Assembly (NCBI RefSeq): GCF_034058155.1
Contig: NZ_CP139148.1
Span: forward strand, 1,550,001-1,614,000
DNA from: Flavobacterium sp. KACC 22761
GTDB lineage: Bacteria > Bacteroidota > Bacteroidia > Flavobacteriales > Flavobacteriaceae
Length of the DNA stretch: 64,000 nucleotides
Reading direction: 5' to 3'
In this document: positions 33,603 to 42,733 of the stretch, in pieces
Layout: every line of letters starts with the position of its first letter
How positions within the stretch are numbered: the stretch's first letter is position 1
Translations under genes and position numbers: made by a program
Notes under the pieces: generated by a model
What the model was told of the DNA's origin: nothing
Database searches by the model: none
What the model saw: the letters and a program-made list of their open reading frames with translations, nothing else

Positions 33603-34878
33603 AATATTCCACCTATTCTTATGTATAATGGCGGTTGCAATGATTTTCAGGAAACCGTGCTCATTGCTCATTACTTTATTTGCGGCGTTTAGTTTAATAT
33701 TTGCCAAGAAATTGAAATATTCTAAAAAACAATTCATTTTGATGGCTTGTATTGCCTCGCCGGTTTTGCTGGAATTGCTTCTTTTTTGGAAGAACGATTC
33801 ATTCTCATTAGGATTAAAGGCGATTGAAAAAAGAACCTCATTGCTGGTTTTTCCATTATTTATTATTGGAAATTACCAACGAGTAGATTTCTTTAAAATA
33901 ATTCGGACTTATGTAATTGCGACAACTGTGATTATGTTTTTTTTCTTGATTCGATTTGTAGTTCTTTTTCCTGATTTGGTAGAAAAATATCTCAACAAAA
34001 TTGATTTATGGGAAATGGGTTATCAGTTTGCTGATAGCATTGGCATTCATGCACCGGCATTGAATATGCATTTGGCTTTTGTGTCGGTTTGCGCGTTGTA
34101 TTTTGTATTTAATGATTTAAAAAACCAACAAAAAGCAGGATTTAAAATTTTAAGTATTTTGATTTTCCTGTTGTCTTTTTTCTTTGTGCTTTTGGTAAAT
34201 ACCAGAATGGCACTACTGAATGCCTTAATCGGATTTTTGATTGTTTTCTTTTACGAAATTAGAACCAAAATTAATCCGAAGAAGATTCTTCTGACGAGCT
34301 TTGCGGTTGTTGTTTTATTGGGAGGAATTCTGCTTTTATTCATCCAAAAGAATCCGTATATGAAAGAAAAATATTCGACAGTAACTTTTGCTTATATGGA
34401 TAAAGTAGGAAAACTGGACGAAATCGATCATCCCGAAATAAAGGTTTTTAATTCGCTGGTTACGAGAGTTTCGATCTGGAAATCGGCTTGGGAATTATCG
34501 TTAAAAAACCTTCCTTTTGGAGTTGGAGCGGCAGATGGAAAACCCGAATTATTCAAATATTATAGAGATACAAATCAGCATTTTTTGGCCAAATATGAAT
34601 TTCCAGTTCACAATCAATTTTTAGATTTTTTACTGAAGTTCGGAATTCTTGGACCTCTCGTTGTTTTGCTTTACATTTTTACGATTGGTTATTTTGGATA
34701 TGATTTAAAAAACGAGATGATTTTATCGTTTTTCTTGATTTTCTTCACCTCAAATTTAGTCGATGATTTCCTGCTTAGTTTTGACGGAATTGCCTTTAGT
34801 GGCATTTGGTCTTCTATTTTTGCCAGTTATTGGCTTCAGCAGAAATTTACTCTTGATAAAGCGCCAAAAGTTGTTTAA
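33574..34878 (+). CDS. O-antigen ligase family protein
   Basis: 434 aa from ATG 33574 (MTISEKNFNKIF); an ATG at 33562 in the same frame is also possible. About 11 membrane helices with a large periplasmic loop between helices 9 and 10 containing the conserved PHNxxL-like PVHNQFLDFLLKFG motif of the Wzy_C/WaaL superfamily. It either ligates the O-chain to lipid A-core or polymerises it. Start overlaps the preceding gene; end overlaps the convergent GT4 gene by 32 bp. Confidence 0.82.
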   Translation: MTISEKNFNKIFHLFLCIMAVAMIFRKPCSLLITLFAAFSLIFAKKLKYSKKQFILMACIASPVLLELLLFWKNDSFSLGLKAIEKRTSLLVFPLFIIGNYQRVDFFKIIRTYVIATTVIMFFFLIRFVVLFPDLVEKYLNKIDLWEMGYQFADSIGIHAPALNMHLAFVSVCALYFVFNDLKNQQKAGFKILSILIFLLSFFFVLLVNTRMALLNALIGFLIVFFYEIRTKINPKKILLTSFAVVVLLGGILLLFIQKNPYMKEKYSTVTFAYMDKVGKLDEIDHPEIKVFNSLVTRVSIWKSAWELSLKNLPFGVGAADGKPELFKYYRDTNQHFLAKYEFPVHNQFLDFLLKFGILGPLVVLLYIFTIGYFGYDLKNEMILSFFLIFFTSNLVDDFLLSFDGIAFSGIWSSIFASYWLQQKFTLDKAPKVV

Positions 34879-35923
34879 AATTTTGGTTTTTGTCGAATAA
34901 TTCACGACATCTTGCCAAAGCGTTTTCACCAAATTTTGCTCTAGTTTCGGCATCTTTTAAAATTTCAAAGAAACCATCTAATTCGGCTATTTCAGTAAAA
35001 AGAAATCCTGTTTTTTCATGCAGCACAGCATCTTTATTTCCAATGATATTAGTCGCAATAACCGGTTTTTGTAGCGCCATCGCTTCTAGAACGGCAATTG
35101 GCAAACCTTCCCAAAGCGAAACTTGCATGTAAATATCAATATTATTAAGTTCTTTTAAAACCGTTTTTCGATCTAAAATCCAGCCTGTAATTCTAATATT
35201 TGGAGATGTAATTAAATGTCTCAATTCGCCGTCGCCAATCCAAACAAAATTAAAATCTGGAAACTTTAAAGCAATTTGATTAAACATTTCAGGATTTCTG
35301 GCAGCTGTAATTCTGGCCATAATTCCAATAGTCAGTTTTTCATTTTGATGAGGTGCAAAATGCTCCTGAACATTTGCAATATCAATTCCGTTTCGGACTA
35401 ATTTTGCCGGCCCTAATTTTTGAGCAATTTTTTGTTCTGTATCTCCACAGGCTACAATTGTGCCACCAAAAAAGCGCTGAAAATTTTTTTCAATTGTCCA
35501 GTAAATGGTTCTTAATGTGCCTGAAATGTCAGTTCTTAAAAACGAATATCCGTGAGGCGTATAAAAAAGTTTTTTCTTTTTAAATAAGAAAAAATAAGCG
35601 ACTCTGCCCAAAACTCCCGCTTTTGAAGAATGAAGGTGAATAATATCTGGGTTTAATTTTTTAAGTTCTTTTGCTAATTGATAAGCCGATTTTAAATCTT
35701 GTAATGGCGATAACTCCCGAACCATATTGACTTGGATCAGTTTAACGCCATCTGAAAATTCAGATTTAATTTTTTGTGCATCTATTTCTTTTCGATTACC
35801 GCTATAAATAATAGTGGTTTCTATGTTTTTGTTTATTTCATCATCTCCAAAGAAAGTCGATAAATCTCTAAAATAGGTATAAACGCCGCCACCGAGCGCC
35901 TCAATTATATGTACAACTTTCAA
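34847..35923 (-). CDS. Glycosyltransferase family 4 (GT-B)
   Basis: 358 aa. N-terminal MKVVHIIEALGGGVYTYFRDL, PDIIHLHSSKAGVLGR and PHGYSFLR; C-terminal IGIMARITAARNPEMFNQIA, DIYMQVSLWEGLPIAVLEAMALQKPVIATNIIGN, the EX7E-type donor site (E...E) of family 4. It is the only gene of the polysaccharide locus's first half on the minus strand, overlapping the O-antigen ligase gene tail to tail by 32 bp. Confidence 0.92.
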   Translation of the reverse strand: MKVVHIIEALGGGVYTYFRDLSTFFGDDEINKNIETTIIYSGNRKEIDAQKIKSEFSDGVKLIQVNMVRELSPLQDLKSAYQLAKELKKLNPDIIHLHSSKAGVLGRVAYFFLFKKKKLFYTPHGYSFLRTDISGTLRTIYWTIEKNFQRFFGGTIVACGDTEQKIAQKLGPAKLVRNGIDIANVQEHFAPHQNEKLTIGIMARITAARNPEMFNQIALKFPDFNFVWIGDGELRHLITSPNIRITGWILDRKTVLKELNNIDIYMQVSLWEGLPIAVLEAMALQKPVIATNIIGNKDAVLHEKTGFLFTEIAELDGFFEILKDAETRAKFGENALARCRELFDKNQNFKQLLALYQE

Positions 35924-36018
35924 AATCGTGGATTTATTTGTGGGGTAAAAATAGATAAATGAGTTTAATAATTATCGGAAATCACTAAACTTCTTTTAAG
36001 ATATGGTTTAAACTGCCA

Positions 36019-36048
36019 TTTGAAAGGAAAGATATTTTATTACATTTG
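36019..36048 (+). promoter_or_regulatory. Promoter of the UDP-xylose-synthase-like gene
   Basis: TTTG at 36019-36022, 18 nt, TACATTTG at 36041-36048, 60 nt before the ATG. Full match to the Bacteroidetes promoter. Confidence 0.75.
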
Positions 36049-36108
36049 TGCGTCTATACTTGAGTTTTGCGGTAGAATAAAACTCAGAAATGTTCAATAA
36101 AATCAACT

Positions 36109-37092
36109 ATGAAAAGAATACTTATTACCGGAGCAGCAGGATTTTTAGGATCGCATCTATGCGACCGATTCATTAAAGAAGGCTATTTTGTTATTGGAAT
36201 GGATAACCTGATTACCGGAGATCTTAAAAATATTGAACATTTATTTAAGTTAGAAAATTTCGAATTTTATCATCACGATATTACCAAGTTTGTCCATGTT
36301 CCGGGCGATTTAGATTATATTTTACATTTTGCTTCGCCGGCAAGTCCTATTGATTATTTAAAAATCCCGATTCAAACTTTAAAAGTGGGATCTTTAGGAA
36401 CGCATAATTTGTTAGGTCTAGCGCGAGTTAAAAAAGCCAGAATTTTGATCGCATCGACTTCAGAAGTTTATGGAGATCCATTGGTGCATCCGCAGACTGA
36501 AGAATATTATGGAAACGTGAACACAATTGGTCCGAGAGGCGTTTATGACGAAGCAAAACGTTTTCAGGAATCTATCACCATGGCATATCATACTTTTCAC
36601 GGTGTAGAAACCAGAATCGTTCGTATTTTTAATACTTATGGACCAAGAATGCGACTAAACGACGGACGCGTAATTCCGGCTTTTATTGGTCAAGCTTTGC
36701 GTGGAGAAGATTTAACGATTTTTGGCGACGGAATGCAAACGCGTTCTTTCTGTTATGTAGATGATCAGGTCGAAGGTATTTTCAGATTATTGCATTCTGA
36801 TTATGTATATCCAGTAAATATTGGAAATCCTGACGAAATCACAATCAAAGATTTTGCCGAGGAAATTATAAAACTAACGGGAACAAACCAGAAAGTGGTT
36901 TATCATCCACTACCAATAAACGATCCTTTGCAGCGTCAGCCAGATACTACAAAAGCAAAAGAATTGTTAGGTTGGGAAGCAAAAGTAAGCCGTGCCGAAG
37001 GAATGAAAATTACTTACGAGTATTTTAAATCGTTATCTCCGGAAGAATTGGCAAAAGAAGAACATAAAGACTTTTCAAGCTATATAAAATAA
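36109..37092 (+). CDS. UDP-glucuronate decarboxylase-like NAD-dependent epimerase/dehydratase
   Basis: 327 aa extended SDR. NAD-binding GAAGFLGSH at residues 7-15; STSEVYGDP and the catalytic YDEAKR (Tyr-x-x-x-Lys) in the middle; [13 protein letters not shown] and [13 protein letters not shown] after. This combination is that of UDP-xylose synthases (UXS), which make UDP-xylose from UDP-glucuronate. A dTDP-glucose dehydratase is less likely because the motif order and length fit UXS. It supplies a sugar donor for the neighbouring glycosyltransferases. Confidence 0.88.
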   Translation: MKRILITGAAGFLGSHLCDRFIKEGYFVIGMDNLITGDLKNIEHLFKLENFEFYHHDITKFVHVPGDLDYILHFASPASPIDYLKIPIQTLKVGSLGTHNLLGLARVKKARILIASTSEVYGDPLVHPQTEEYYGNVNTIGPRGVYDEAKRFQESITMAYHTFHGVETRIVRIFNTYGPRMRLNDGRVIPAFIGQALRGEDLTIFGDGMQTRSFCYVDDQVEGIFRLLHSDYVYPVNIGNPDEITIKDFAEEIIKLTGTNQKVVYHPLPINDPLQRQPDTTKAKELLGWEAKVSRAEGMKITYEYFKSLSPEELAKEEHKDFSSYIK

Positions 37093-37100
37093 TACTTCAC

Positions 37101-37136
37101 ACAGCTCGAATTTTTAATTGAATTCGAGCTGTTTCT
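37101..37136 (+). terminator. Terminator after the UXS-like gene
   Basis: ACAGCTCGAATT (37101-37112) pairs with AATTCGAGCTGT (37121-37132), followed by TTCTT. Confidence 0.7.
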
Positions 37137-37164
37137 TAATTCAATCCAAAAACAAGCAGCATCA

Positions 37165-37932
37165 ATGAACGAATTAGTTTCTATTATTGTACCGACATAT
37201 AATACTGAAAAGTTCATTAGACAAACAATTGAATCAGTTCAAAATCAAACCTATACAAACTGGGAAATGATTTTGGTTGATGATGCTTCAACAGATCAGA
37301 CAATTGCAATAATTGAAGAATTTGCTCAAAAAGATTCCAGAATAAAACTATTCAAACTAGAAAAAAATTCAGGAAATGGTTTTGCTAGGAATGTGGCTTT
37401 GGAAAAAGCTTCCGGAAAATATATCGCTTATCTGGATTCTGATGATTTATGGCGCTCAGATAAATTAGAAAAACAGCTTCAGTTTTTAAAAGAGAAAAAT
37501 GCTCCGTTTACTTTTAGCTTTTACGATTCTATTGATGAAGAAGGAAATAATTTAAACCGTAGAGTCGAAAATCCACAGCCATTAACTTATAAACAGTTGT
37601 TTTTCTGTAATTATGTCGGGAATCTTACGGCAATTTACGACGTAGAATACTTTGGGAAAATCATTTTAGAAACTTCACAAAAACGTCAGGATTGGAGAAT
37701 TTGGTTAACAATTTTAAAACAAATAAGAACTGCAGAAGCCATTCCAGAACCGTTGGCGTTTTACAGAATTAGAAAAGATTCTATTTCATCTTCAAAATTC
37801 AAATTGATCAAACACAACTTTGGTGTTTATAGAGAATTCCATGGATATAATCTGGTTTTTTCTGTTTTGTTGATGATGAGGTTTTTGTTTACTCAATTGA
37901 TAATCAAACCAAAATATATAAAGAAGATTTAA
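37165..37932 (+). CDS. Glycosyltransferase family 2
   Basis: 255 aa. VSIIVPTYNTEKFIRQTIESV, LVDDASTDQTI, GNGFARNVALEKASGKYIAYLDSDDLW (DxD). Resembles the short GT2 of Bacteroidota O-antigen loci that ends QDWRIWLTILKQI...PLAFYRIRKDSIS. Transfers one sugar; identity unknown. The palindrome cluster starts 8 bp after the stop. Confidence 0.92.
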   Translation: MNELVSIIVPTYNTEKFIRQTIESVQNQTYTNWEMILVDDASTDQTIAIIEEFAQKDSRIKLFKLEKNSGNGFARNVALEKASGKYIAYLDSDDLWRSDKLEKQLQFLKEKNAPFTFSFYDSIDEEGNNLNRRVENPQPLTYKQLFFCNYVGNLTAIYDVEYFGKIILETSQKRQDWRIWLTILKQIRTAEAIPEPLAFYRIRKDSISSSKFKLIKHNFGVYREFHGYNLVFSVLLMMRFLFTQLIIKPKYIKKI

Positions 37933-37939
37933 AATACAA

Positions 37940-38096
37940 CTTGATGTCGAAAATTGCGACTTCAAGTTTCAAGGTCACAAATTGCAACCTTGAAGAATTT
38001 CATTTAGTATTGGAGGTCGCAATTTGCGACCTCCAAATTTTTTTATGTCATGTAATAAAATTTAAAATTCAAACTGGAGGTCACAATTTGTGACCT
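37940..38096. repeat. Cluster of four 27-nt palindromes (core GTCRCAATTTGYGAC)
   Basis: Four palindromes of the same design, 13-nt arms around one central base, at 37940-37966, 37968-37994, 38010-38036 and about 38074-38100. The third is perfect (arms TTGGAGGTCGCAA / TTGCGACCTCCAA); the fourth has a perfect 9-bp core (AGGTCACAA / TTGTGACCT); the first has an outer CTTGATGTCG/CGACTTCAAG pairing with one mismatch. They fill the gap between the GT2 gene and the ORF6N gene, and a fifth copy lies inside the ORF6N gene at 38399-38425. REP-like by structure. Confidence 0.8.
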
Positions 38097-38103
38097 TAAA
38101 GAA

Positions 38104-38625
38104 TTATTTTTTATAACCAATCTTCACTCTTTCAGATTCATTTTCTTTCTTTTCAGTTAATTCATCTAAATAAGAAAATACCAATTCAATATTTTTATCA
38201 TGATTTTCTAACTTCTTCTGAATCTGAAGAATATCAACTTTAATTTCTGTTGTATCCAAGAGCATTTGTCTCACTTTCGTGAAAATCCTCATAATTTGAA
38301 TATTAGTTTGAATTGCTCTGTCGCTTTTTAGAACGCTTGATAACATTAAAATACCATGTTCCGTAAAAGCTGAAGGTAGTTTTCTAGTTCCTCCCCAACT
38401 TGATGTCACAATTTGTGATTTCAAGTTATTAAATTCACTTTGTGACAATTCAAACATGAAATCTATTGGAAATCTTGATACATTTCTTTTTACGGCTTGA
38501 TTCAGAACTCGGGTTTCTACTTCATAAAGAGAAGCCAGATCACTATCCAACATCACCTTTTGACCACGTATAAAATATATTTTATTAGAAATTGTTTCTT
38601 CAAAAAGTAAAGATTGATCTTCCAT
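38104..38625 (-). CDS. ORF6N domain-containing DNA-binding protein
   Basis: 173 aa. The ORF6N/KilA-N-type start (FIRGQKVMLDSDLASLYEVETRVLNQAVKRNVSRFPIDFMFEL) is followed by WGGTRKLPSAFTEHGILMLSSVL, then a coiled coil tail. These proteins are typical of phages and mobile elements; most are presumed DNA-binding. It interrupts a polysaccharide locus and reads opposite to the adjacent GT2 gene. Residues 66-75 (NLKSQIVTSS) are encoded by a copy of the 27-nt palindrome family that also fills the gap at its 3' end. No integrase is nearby. Confidence 0.85.
   Translation of the reverse strand: MEDQSLLFEETISNKIYFIRGQKVMLDSDLASLYEVETRVLNQAVKRNVSRFPIDFMFELSQSEFNNLKSQIVTSSWGGTRKLPSAFTEHGILMLSSVLKSDRAIQTNIQIMRIFTKVRQMLLDTTEIKVDILQIQKKLENHDKNIELVFSYLDELTEKKENESERVKIGYKK
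38399..38425. repeat. 27-nt palindrome copy inside the ORF6N coding sequence
   Basis: Arms CTTGATGTCACAA (38399-38411) and TTGTGATTTCAAG (38413-38425), two mismatches between the arms. Its left arm differs from the unit at 37940 by two bases (CTTGATGTCGAAA there). It lies in frame without a stop. Confidence 0.75.
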
Positions 38626-38644
38626 AAGTTTTTAATTAGAAAAA

Positions 38645-38652
38645 CAAATGTA
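38645..38652 (-). promoter_or_regulatory. -7 element of the ORF6N gene
   Basis: TACATTTG on the minus strand, 19 nt before the ATG. Confidence 0.45.
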
Positions 38653-38667
38653 AGATTTTATTTATAT

Positions 38668-39978
38668 TTATAAATACGATTTAAACTGTTTTAGTTTCCC
38701 GCGATTGGTTCTTTCTAAAACTGTTTTTCGATTAAAAGTGAAGTTTAAATTCGGTTCTAAATACAAATCAATAGCTTCTTTTATTTTTTGAATTTGTTCT
38801 GAAACTAGTTCTTTTTCAGAAATATAATCGATTTCGAAAGTATCTATTTTGGTTTGTTTGATGATAAATTCTTTTACGTTTCCATCGTCTTCAATAATGC
38901 TTTTGGTTACATAATAGAACGTCAAACCTGGCGATTTTTTTCCGCTTGGCAGAATTGCAACATCGTTGGTTCTTCCAATTAATTTTTTAAGAATTGGTTT
39001 TTGTGGAGTGCTTTTTTCGTCTAAGATACCGATGTCGCCAATTTCATATCTGATAAAAGGATTTGCTTTGTTGAATAACGAAGTAATTACAATTTTTCCT
39101 TCTGTTCCATGTGGAACAGGATTATTGTTTTCATCTAAAATTTCGACAAACAGCGTTTCGGTATTTACCTGCCATTCGCCTTGTGGATTTTCAAAAGCAA
39201 TCAAATCCAATTCAGAAGCGCCGTATTCGCTAATAATCGGAAGACCGAATTGTTTTTCCAACAATTTTTTATCCGTTTCAAAAAGCATTTCAGAAGTAAC
39301 AAAACAGGCTTTTAAAGTTGGGCAAATTTCTTTTAAAATGATATTTTTCTGTTCTAAAAATTTAGCAAAAAGGACAATTGAACTTGTATAACCGTTGATG
39401 TAATCGAATTTTTTAGTTTTGAATTTTTTCAGAAATCTTTCAAGAACTTCATCTGATAAATCAAAAACAGGAAAACGAAAACGATGTGTCAAAAAATCTT
39501 TGAGACGTTCTTTTTGATATCCAATAAAATCCATCGGAATGCCATAAAAACGCGCTTGATACGAATGATTAAAATCAATTCCGAACCAGCCAAAACGCAT
39601 AATATTGGAAGCCCAAGTTAAAGCGTGGGAATATTTGTCTTTTGCAAAAACAAAAGGAGTTCCGCTTGATCCGGAGGTTTTGTTGAGGTAAATATTTTTT
39701 TTAGAATAACCTTTTGAAAGTCTTTCTTCCAACGGTTTTTGTAAATTCTGTTTGTTTAAAATCGGAAGATTTTCCCAATTTTCGACATCAGAATTTCCAA
39801 CTAATTCTTTGTAAAAAGAGTTGTTTTTGAGATGAAAACCGACAATCTCTTTCTTTTTGCTTTTAAGAAATGAAGCATATTCATCTTCTGAAAAATGAAC
39901 AATTTTATCCAATTCAGCTTTAGCTTCCTTTATTGGAAAACCATTTAGCTTTAGCGAAAGATCAAAAAGACGAATCAT
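38668..39978 (-). CDS. CapK/PaaK-like adenylate-forming enzyme
   Basis: 436 aa. The AMP-binding P-loop KTSGSSGTPFVFAKD is near residues 101-115, followed by a PaaK-like C-terminal domain (GRTNDVAILPSGKKSPG). Family members include phenylacetate-CoA ligase and capsule protein CapK. In a polysaccharide locus the CapK role (possibly acylation/activation of a sugar substituent) is more plausible than phenylacetate catabolism. Last gene of the locus on the left side of purD. Confidence 0.82.
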   Translation of the reverse strand: MIRLFDLSLKLNGFPIKEAKAELDKIVHFSEDEYASFLKSKKKEIVGFHLKNNSFYKELVGNSDVENWENLPILNKQNLQKPLEERLSKGYSKKNIYLNKTSGSSGTPFVFAKDKYSHALTWASNIMRFGWFGIDFNHSYQARFYGIPMDFIGYQKERLKDFLTHRFRFPVFDLSDEVLERFLKKFKTKKFDYINGYTSSIVLFAKFLEQKNIILKEICPTLKACFVTSEMLFETDKKLLEKQFGLPIISEYGASELDLIAFENPQGEWQVNTETLFVEILDENNNPVPHGTEGKIVITSLFNKANPFIRYEIGDIGILDEKSTPQKPILKKLIGRTNDVAILPSGKKSPGLTFYYVTKSIIEDDGNVKEFIIKQTKIDTFEIDYISEKELVSEQIQKIKEAIDLYLEPNLNFTFNRKTVLERTNRGKLKQFKSYL

Positions 39979-40080
39979 TTTTCGGAATAATTTTCGTCAA
40001 AAATAAGGTTTACGAATTACTAACAGAGCAGAACCAACAATTTTTTGAAGATTTAATTATTTTTTACGTGCAAAAGCAAG

Positions 40081-40088
40081 TATTTTTG
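40081..40088 (+). promoter_or_regulatory. -7 element of purD
   Basis: TATTTTTG followed by C, 25 nt before the purD ATG. TTG at 40055-40057 is a possible but distant -33 partner (23 nt). Confidence 0.5.
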
Positions 40089-40113
40089 CACCACAACTAA
40101 ATACAACAACACC

Positions 40114-41388
40114 ATGACAATTTTATTATTGGGATCAGGCGGAAGAGAGCATGCTTTTGCATGGAAAATGACACAGAGTCCGCTTTGCGAAAAACTTTTT
40201 GTAGTACCTGGAAATGCAGGAACTGCTGCAATCGCTGAAAACGTTGCAATCGCTGCAACTGATTTTGAAGCTGTAAAAGCATTAGTACTTAAAGAAAATA
40301 TAAGTTTAGTAGTCGTAGGACCTGAAGATCCATTGGTAAAGGGTATTTACGATTATTTTAAAAACGACGAAAGTTTGAAAAATATTCCAGTTATCGGTCC
40401 ATCAAAATTGGGTGCACAATTGGAAGGAAGTAAAGAATTTGCAAAAGAATTCTTGATGAAACACAACATTCCAACTGCAGCTTATGATAGTTTTACGGCT
40501 GAAACAGTTGAAGAAGGATGTAAATTTCTTGAAACATTACAACCACCATACGTTTTAAAAGCAGACGGTTTAGCGGCTGGAAAAGGTGTTTTGATTATTC
40601 AGGATCTTGAAGAAGCAAAAACAGAATTACGCAACATGTTGGTTCATGCAAAATTTGGAACAGCAAGCGCGAAGGTTGTAATCGAAGAATTTTTGGACGG
40701 AATCGAATTAAGCTGTTTCGTTTTGACTGATGGAAAAAGCTATAAAATTCTTCCAACAGCAAAAGATTACAAACGTATTGGAGAAGGCGATACAGGTTTA
40801 AACACAGGTGGAATGGGAGCTGTTTCTCCGGTTCCTTATGTAGATGCTGTTTTGATGGAAAAAATAGAAACTCGTATCGTAAAACCAACAATCGAAGGTT
40901 TCCAAAAAGACGGAATCGAATATAAAGGATTTGTGTTCATTGGATTAATCAATGTAAAAGGTGAACCAATTGTTATTGAATATAACGTAAGAATGGGAGA
41001 TCCTGAAACTGAAGTTGTGGTTCCGAGATTAAAATCAGATTTAGTTGAGTTATTCTTATCTGTTGCAGATCAGAAATTAGGAGACTTTAATTTAGAAGTT
41101 GATCCAAGAAGCGCAACAACTGTTATGGTTGTTTCGGGCGGATATCCTGAAGATTTCGAAAAAGGTAAAGTAATTTCTGGATTAGAAAATATTTCAGATT
41201 CTATAGTTTTTCACGCAGGTACAAAATTAGATGGCGAAAATGTCGTTACTAATGGAGGACGTGTAATTGCAATAACATCTTATGGAGATAATTTCCAAGA
41301 GGCCATAAAAAAATCTTACCAAAACATAGATAAACTAAGCTTTGATAAGATGTATTTTAGAAAAGATATCGGTTTCGATTTAATCTAA
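40114..41388 (+). CDS. purD: Phosphoribosylamine--glycine ligase
   Basis: 424 aa, normal for PurD, the ATP-grasp enzyme of the second step of purine synthesis. GSGGREHAFAWK at the N-terminus, PGNAGTAAIAENV, VLKADGLAAGKGVLI (ATP-grasp), and RMGDPETEVVVPRLKSDLVEL. The domain set is complete. Monocistronic with its own promoter element and terminator. Confidence 0.97.
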   Translation: MTILLLGSGGREHAFAWKMTQSPLCEKLFVVPGNAGTAAIAENVAIAATDFEAVKALVLKENISLVVVGPEDPLVKGIYDYFKNDESLKNIPVIGPSKLGAQLEGSKEFAKEFLMKHNIPTAAYDSFTAETVEEGCKFLETLQPPYVLKADGLAAGKGVLIIQDLEEAKTELRNMLVHAKFGTASAKVVIEEFLDGIELSCFVLTDGKSYKILPTAKDYKRIGEGDTGLNTGGMGAVSPVPYVDAVLMEKIETRIVKPTIEGFQKDGIEYKGFVFIGLINVKGEPIVIEYNVRMGDPETEVVVPRLKSDLVELFLSVADQKLGDFNLEVDPRSATTVMVVSGGYPEDFEKGKVISGLENISDSIVFHAGTKLDGENVVTNGGRVIAITSYGDNFQEAIKKSYQNIDKLSFDKMYFRKDIGFDLI

Positions 41389-41398
41389 AAATAAATTC

Positions 41399-41434
41399 AC
41401 CAGCCCTTTTTAATTAAAGGGTTTGGTTTTTTAT
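41399..41434 (+). terminator. Terminator of purD
   Basis: ACCAGCCCTTT pairs with AAAGGGTTTGGT around a TTAATT loop, followed by T6. It reaches the end of the convergent DUF6341 gene. Confidence 0.75.
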
Positions 41435-41661
41435 TTTAAAAATGAATGAGCCGTTGTATCTTGGTTTTCTGTTCCGGCGTCATCAAAAATGCGTAATTGT
41501 TTAATCCAATAAACGATTGCACATGCGCAGATGATCATGAAAATCCAGTTAATAGTGTTTGCACCAAACCACGTGATCAATTCTAAATGACGTAAAAAGT
41601 CAAGTGGAGCAAACAAAATGTTAACGAATAAGTATTGAATTCCTTCGAAAAAAGCTGTCAT
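41431..41661 (-). CDS. DUF6341-type small membrane protein
   Basis: 76 aa. MTAFFEGIQYLFVNILFAPLDFLR, then one or two membrane segments (TINWIFMIICACAIVYWIKQLRIF) and the tail NQDTTAHSFLK. I recognise it as the flavobacterial DUF6341 family, typically near upp and purD. Function unknown. Convergent with purD. Confidence 0.75.
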   Translation of the reverse strand: MTAFFEGIQYLFVNILFAPLDFLRHLELITWFGANTINWIFMIICACAIVYWIKQLRIFDDAGTENQDTTAHSFLK

Positions 41662-41803
41662 AATTTTTTAAAATTATATGTTATTTATTGTTGTGTAATG
41701 CTTTGAAGACAAAATTCGATTAATCGAATCTTTTTTCAACTTGTTCGTTTTTTCATTTTAAACAAGTATTATCTTTACAATCACAAAAGTATAAAATATC
41801 CTT

Positions 41804-42733
41804 ATGATAACAAGTGTTTTTAAAAAATCTACGCCATTAAATTATTCTTTGGTTGTAATTTTAATACTGGTTTTCTTTTTTCTGTTCCAAATTCAAGATC
41901 CATCTTGGATAACGGCACCTTTTTTAGCATTTCAAAAAGTGAGTTTGTTGTGCTTTATTTTGGCTTCTTTTTTCGTGGTTAATTTCATTGTAAAAAAGAA
42001 CGGGCTCAGTAAAGACAACGGATATTCGATATTTTTCTATTTATTGTTCATCTTGTTTTTCCCAACGATATTTAACGATTCGAATGTAATTTATGCCAAT
42101 TTCTTTTTGTTGCTAGCACTTCGAAGATTAATTTCGTTGCAATCCTTAAAAGCTTCAAAAGAAAAAATATTTGATGCTTCTTTTTGGATTTTAATAGCAT
42201 CGTTGTTTCAATTTTGGTGTATCCTGTTCTTGATTTTAGTTTTTATATCAATTATTTTTCACGTTTCGCGCGATTATCGTAACTGGGTTTTGCCATTTGT
42301 AGCGTTTTTAGCAGTTGCATTAATCTTTTTGTTGGTATCACTTTTATTCCATTTTGATGCCATTGCATTTTTTGAAAAAAGAGCCGTAATCGATTTGAAT
42401 ATCGATTATTTCAAAAACAATTATGAAAACGGAGCACTTTCAATTTATGTTGCGGTTGCGCTTTTCTTTGTAGTTTCGATGTTGTCAACCTTATCAAACA
42501 GACCACAAATTGTACATTCTTCGTATAAAAAAGTAGTAGCTTGTTTTTTCATTGCTGCTTTCGTTTTTATTCTTTCACCAAATAAAAGCAACGATTTATT
42601 GTTGTTCAGCATCACTCCTTTAACCATTATGGCATCAAGTCATGTGGAATATATGCAGCAAAAACTGAACAACGAAATTGTATTTTACGTGCTGATTTGC
42701 TGCAGTTTGTTTACTTTTTTCTCTCAATTATAA
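41804..42733 (+). CDS. DUF6427-type membrane protein
   Basis: 309 aa, about nine hydrophobic helices; MITSVFKKSTPLNYSLVV at the start and NDSNVIYANFFLLLALRRLISLQSLKASKEKIFDASFWI in the middle are characteristic of the flavobacterial DUF6427 family. Function unknown. The stop overlaps the convergent upp gene by 6 bp; a conserved DUF6341-DUF6427-upp neighbourhood. Confidence 0.78.
   Translation: MITSVFKKSTPLNYSLVVILILVFFFLFQIQDPSWITAPFLAFQKVSLLCFILASFFVVNFIVKKNGLSKDNGYSIFFYLLFILFFPTIFNDSNVIYANFFLLLALRRLISLQSLKASKEKIFDASFWILIASLFQFWCILFLILVFISIIFHVSRDYRNWVLPFVAFLAVALIFLLVSLLFHFDAIAFFEKRAVIDLNIDYFKNNYENGALSIYVAVALFFVVSMLSTLSNRPQIVHSSYKKVVACFFIAAFVFILSPNKSNDLLLFSITPLTIMASSHVEYMQQKLNNEIVFYVLICCSLFTFFSQL

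Noticed and set aside
37940..38096. The palindrome cluster as terminators of the GT2 and ORF6N genes
   Set aside because: One unit might serve as terminator, but four units without T runs and a copy inside a gene need another explanation.
39104..39117. parS-like GTTCCATGTGGAAC inside the CapK-like gene
   Set aside because: The central CACGTG has a T in place of C and the site lies in coding sequence (VPHGTEGK). It is 36 kb from the cluster, so it is treated as chance.
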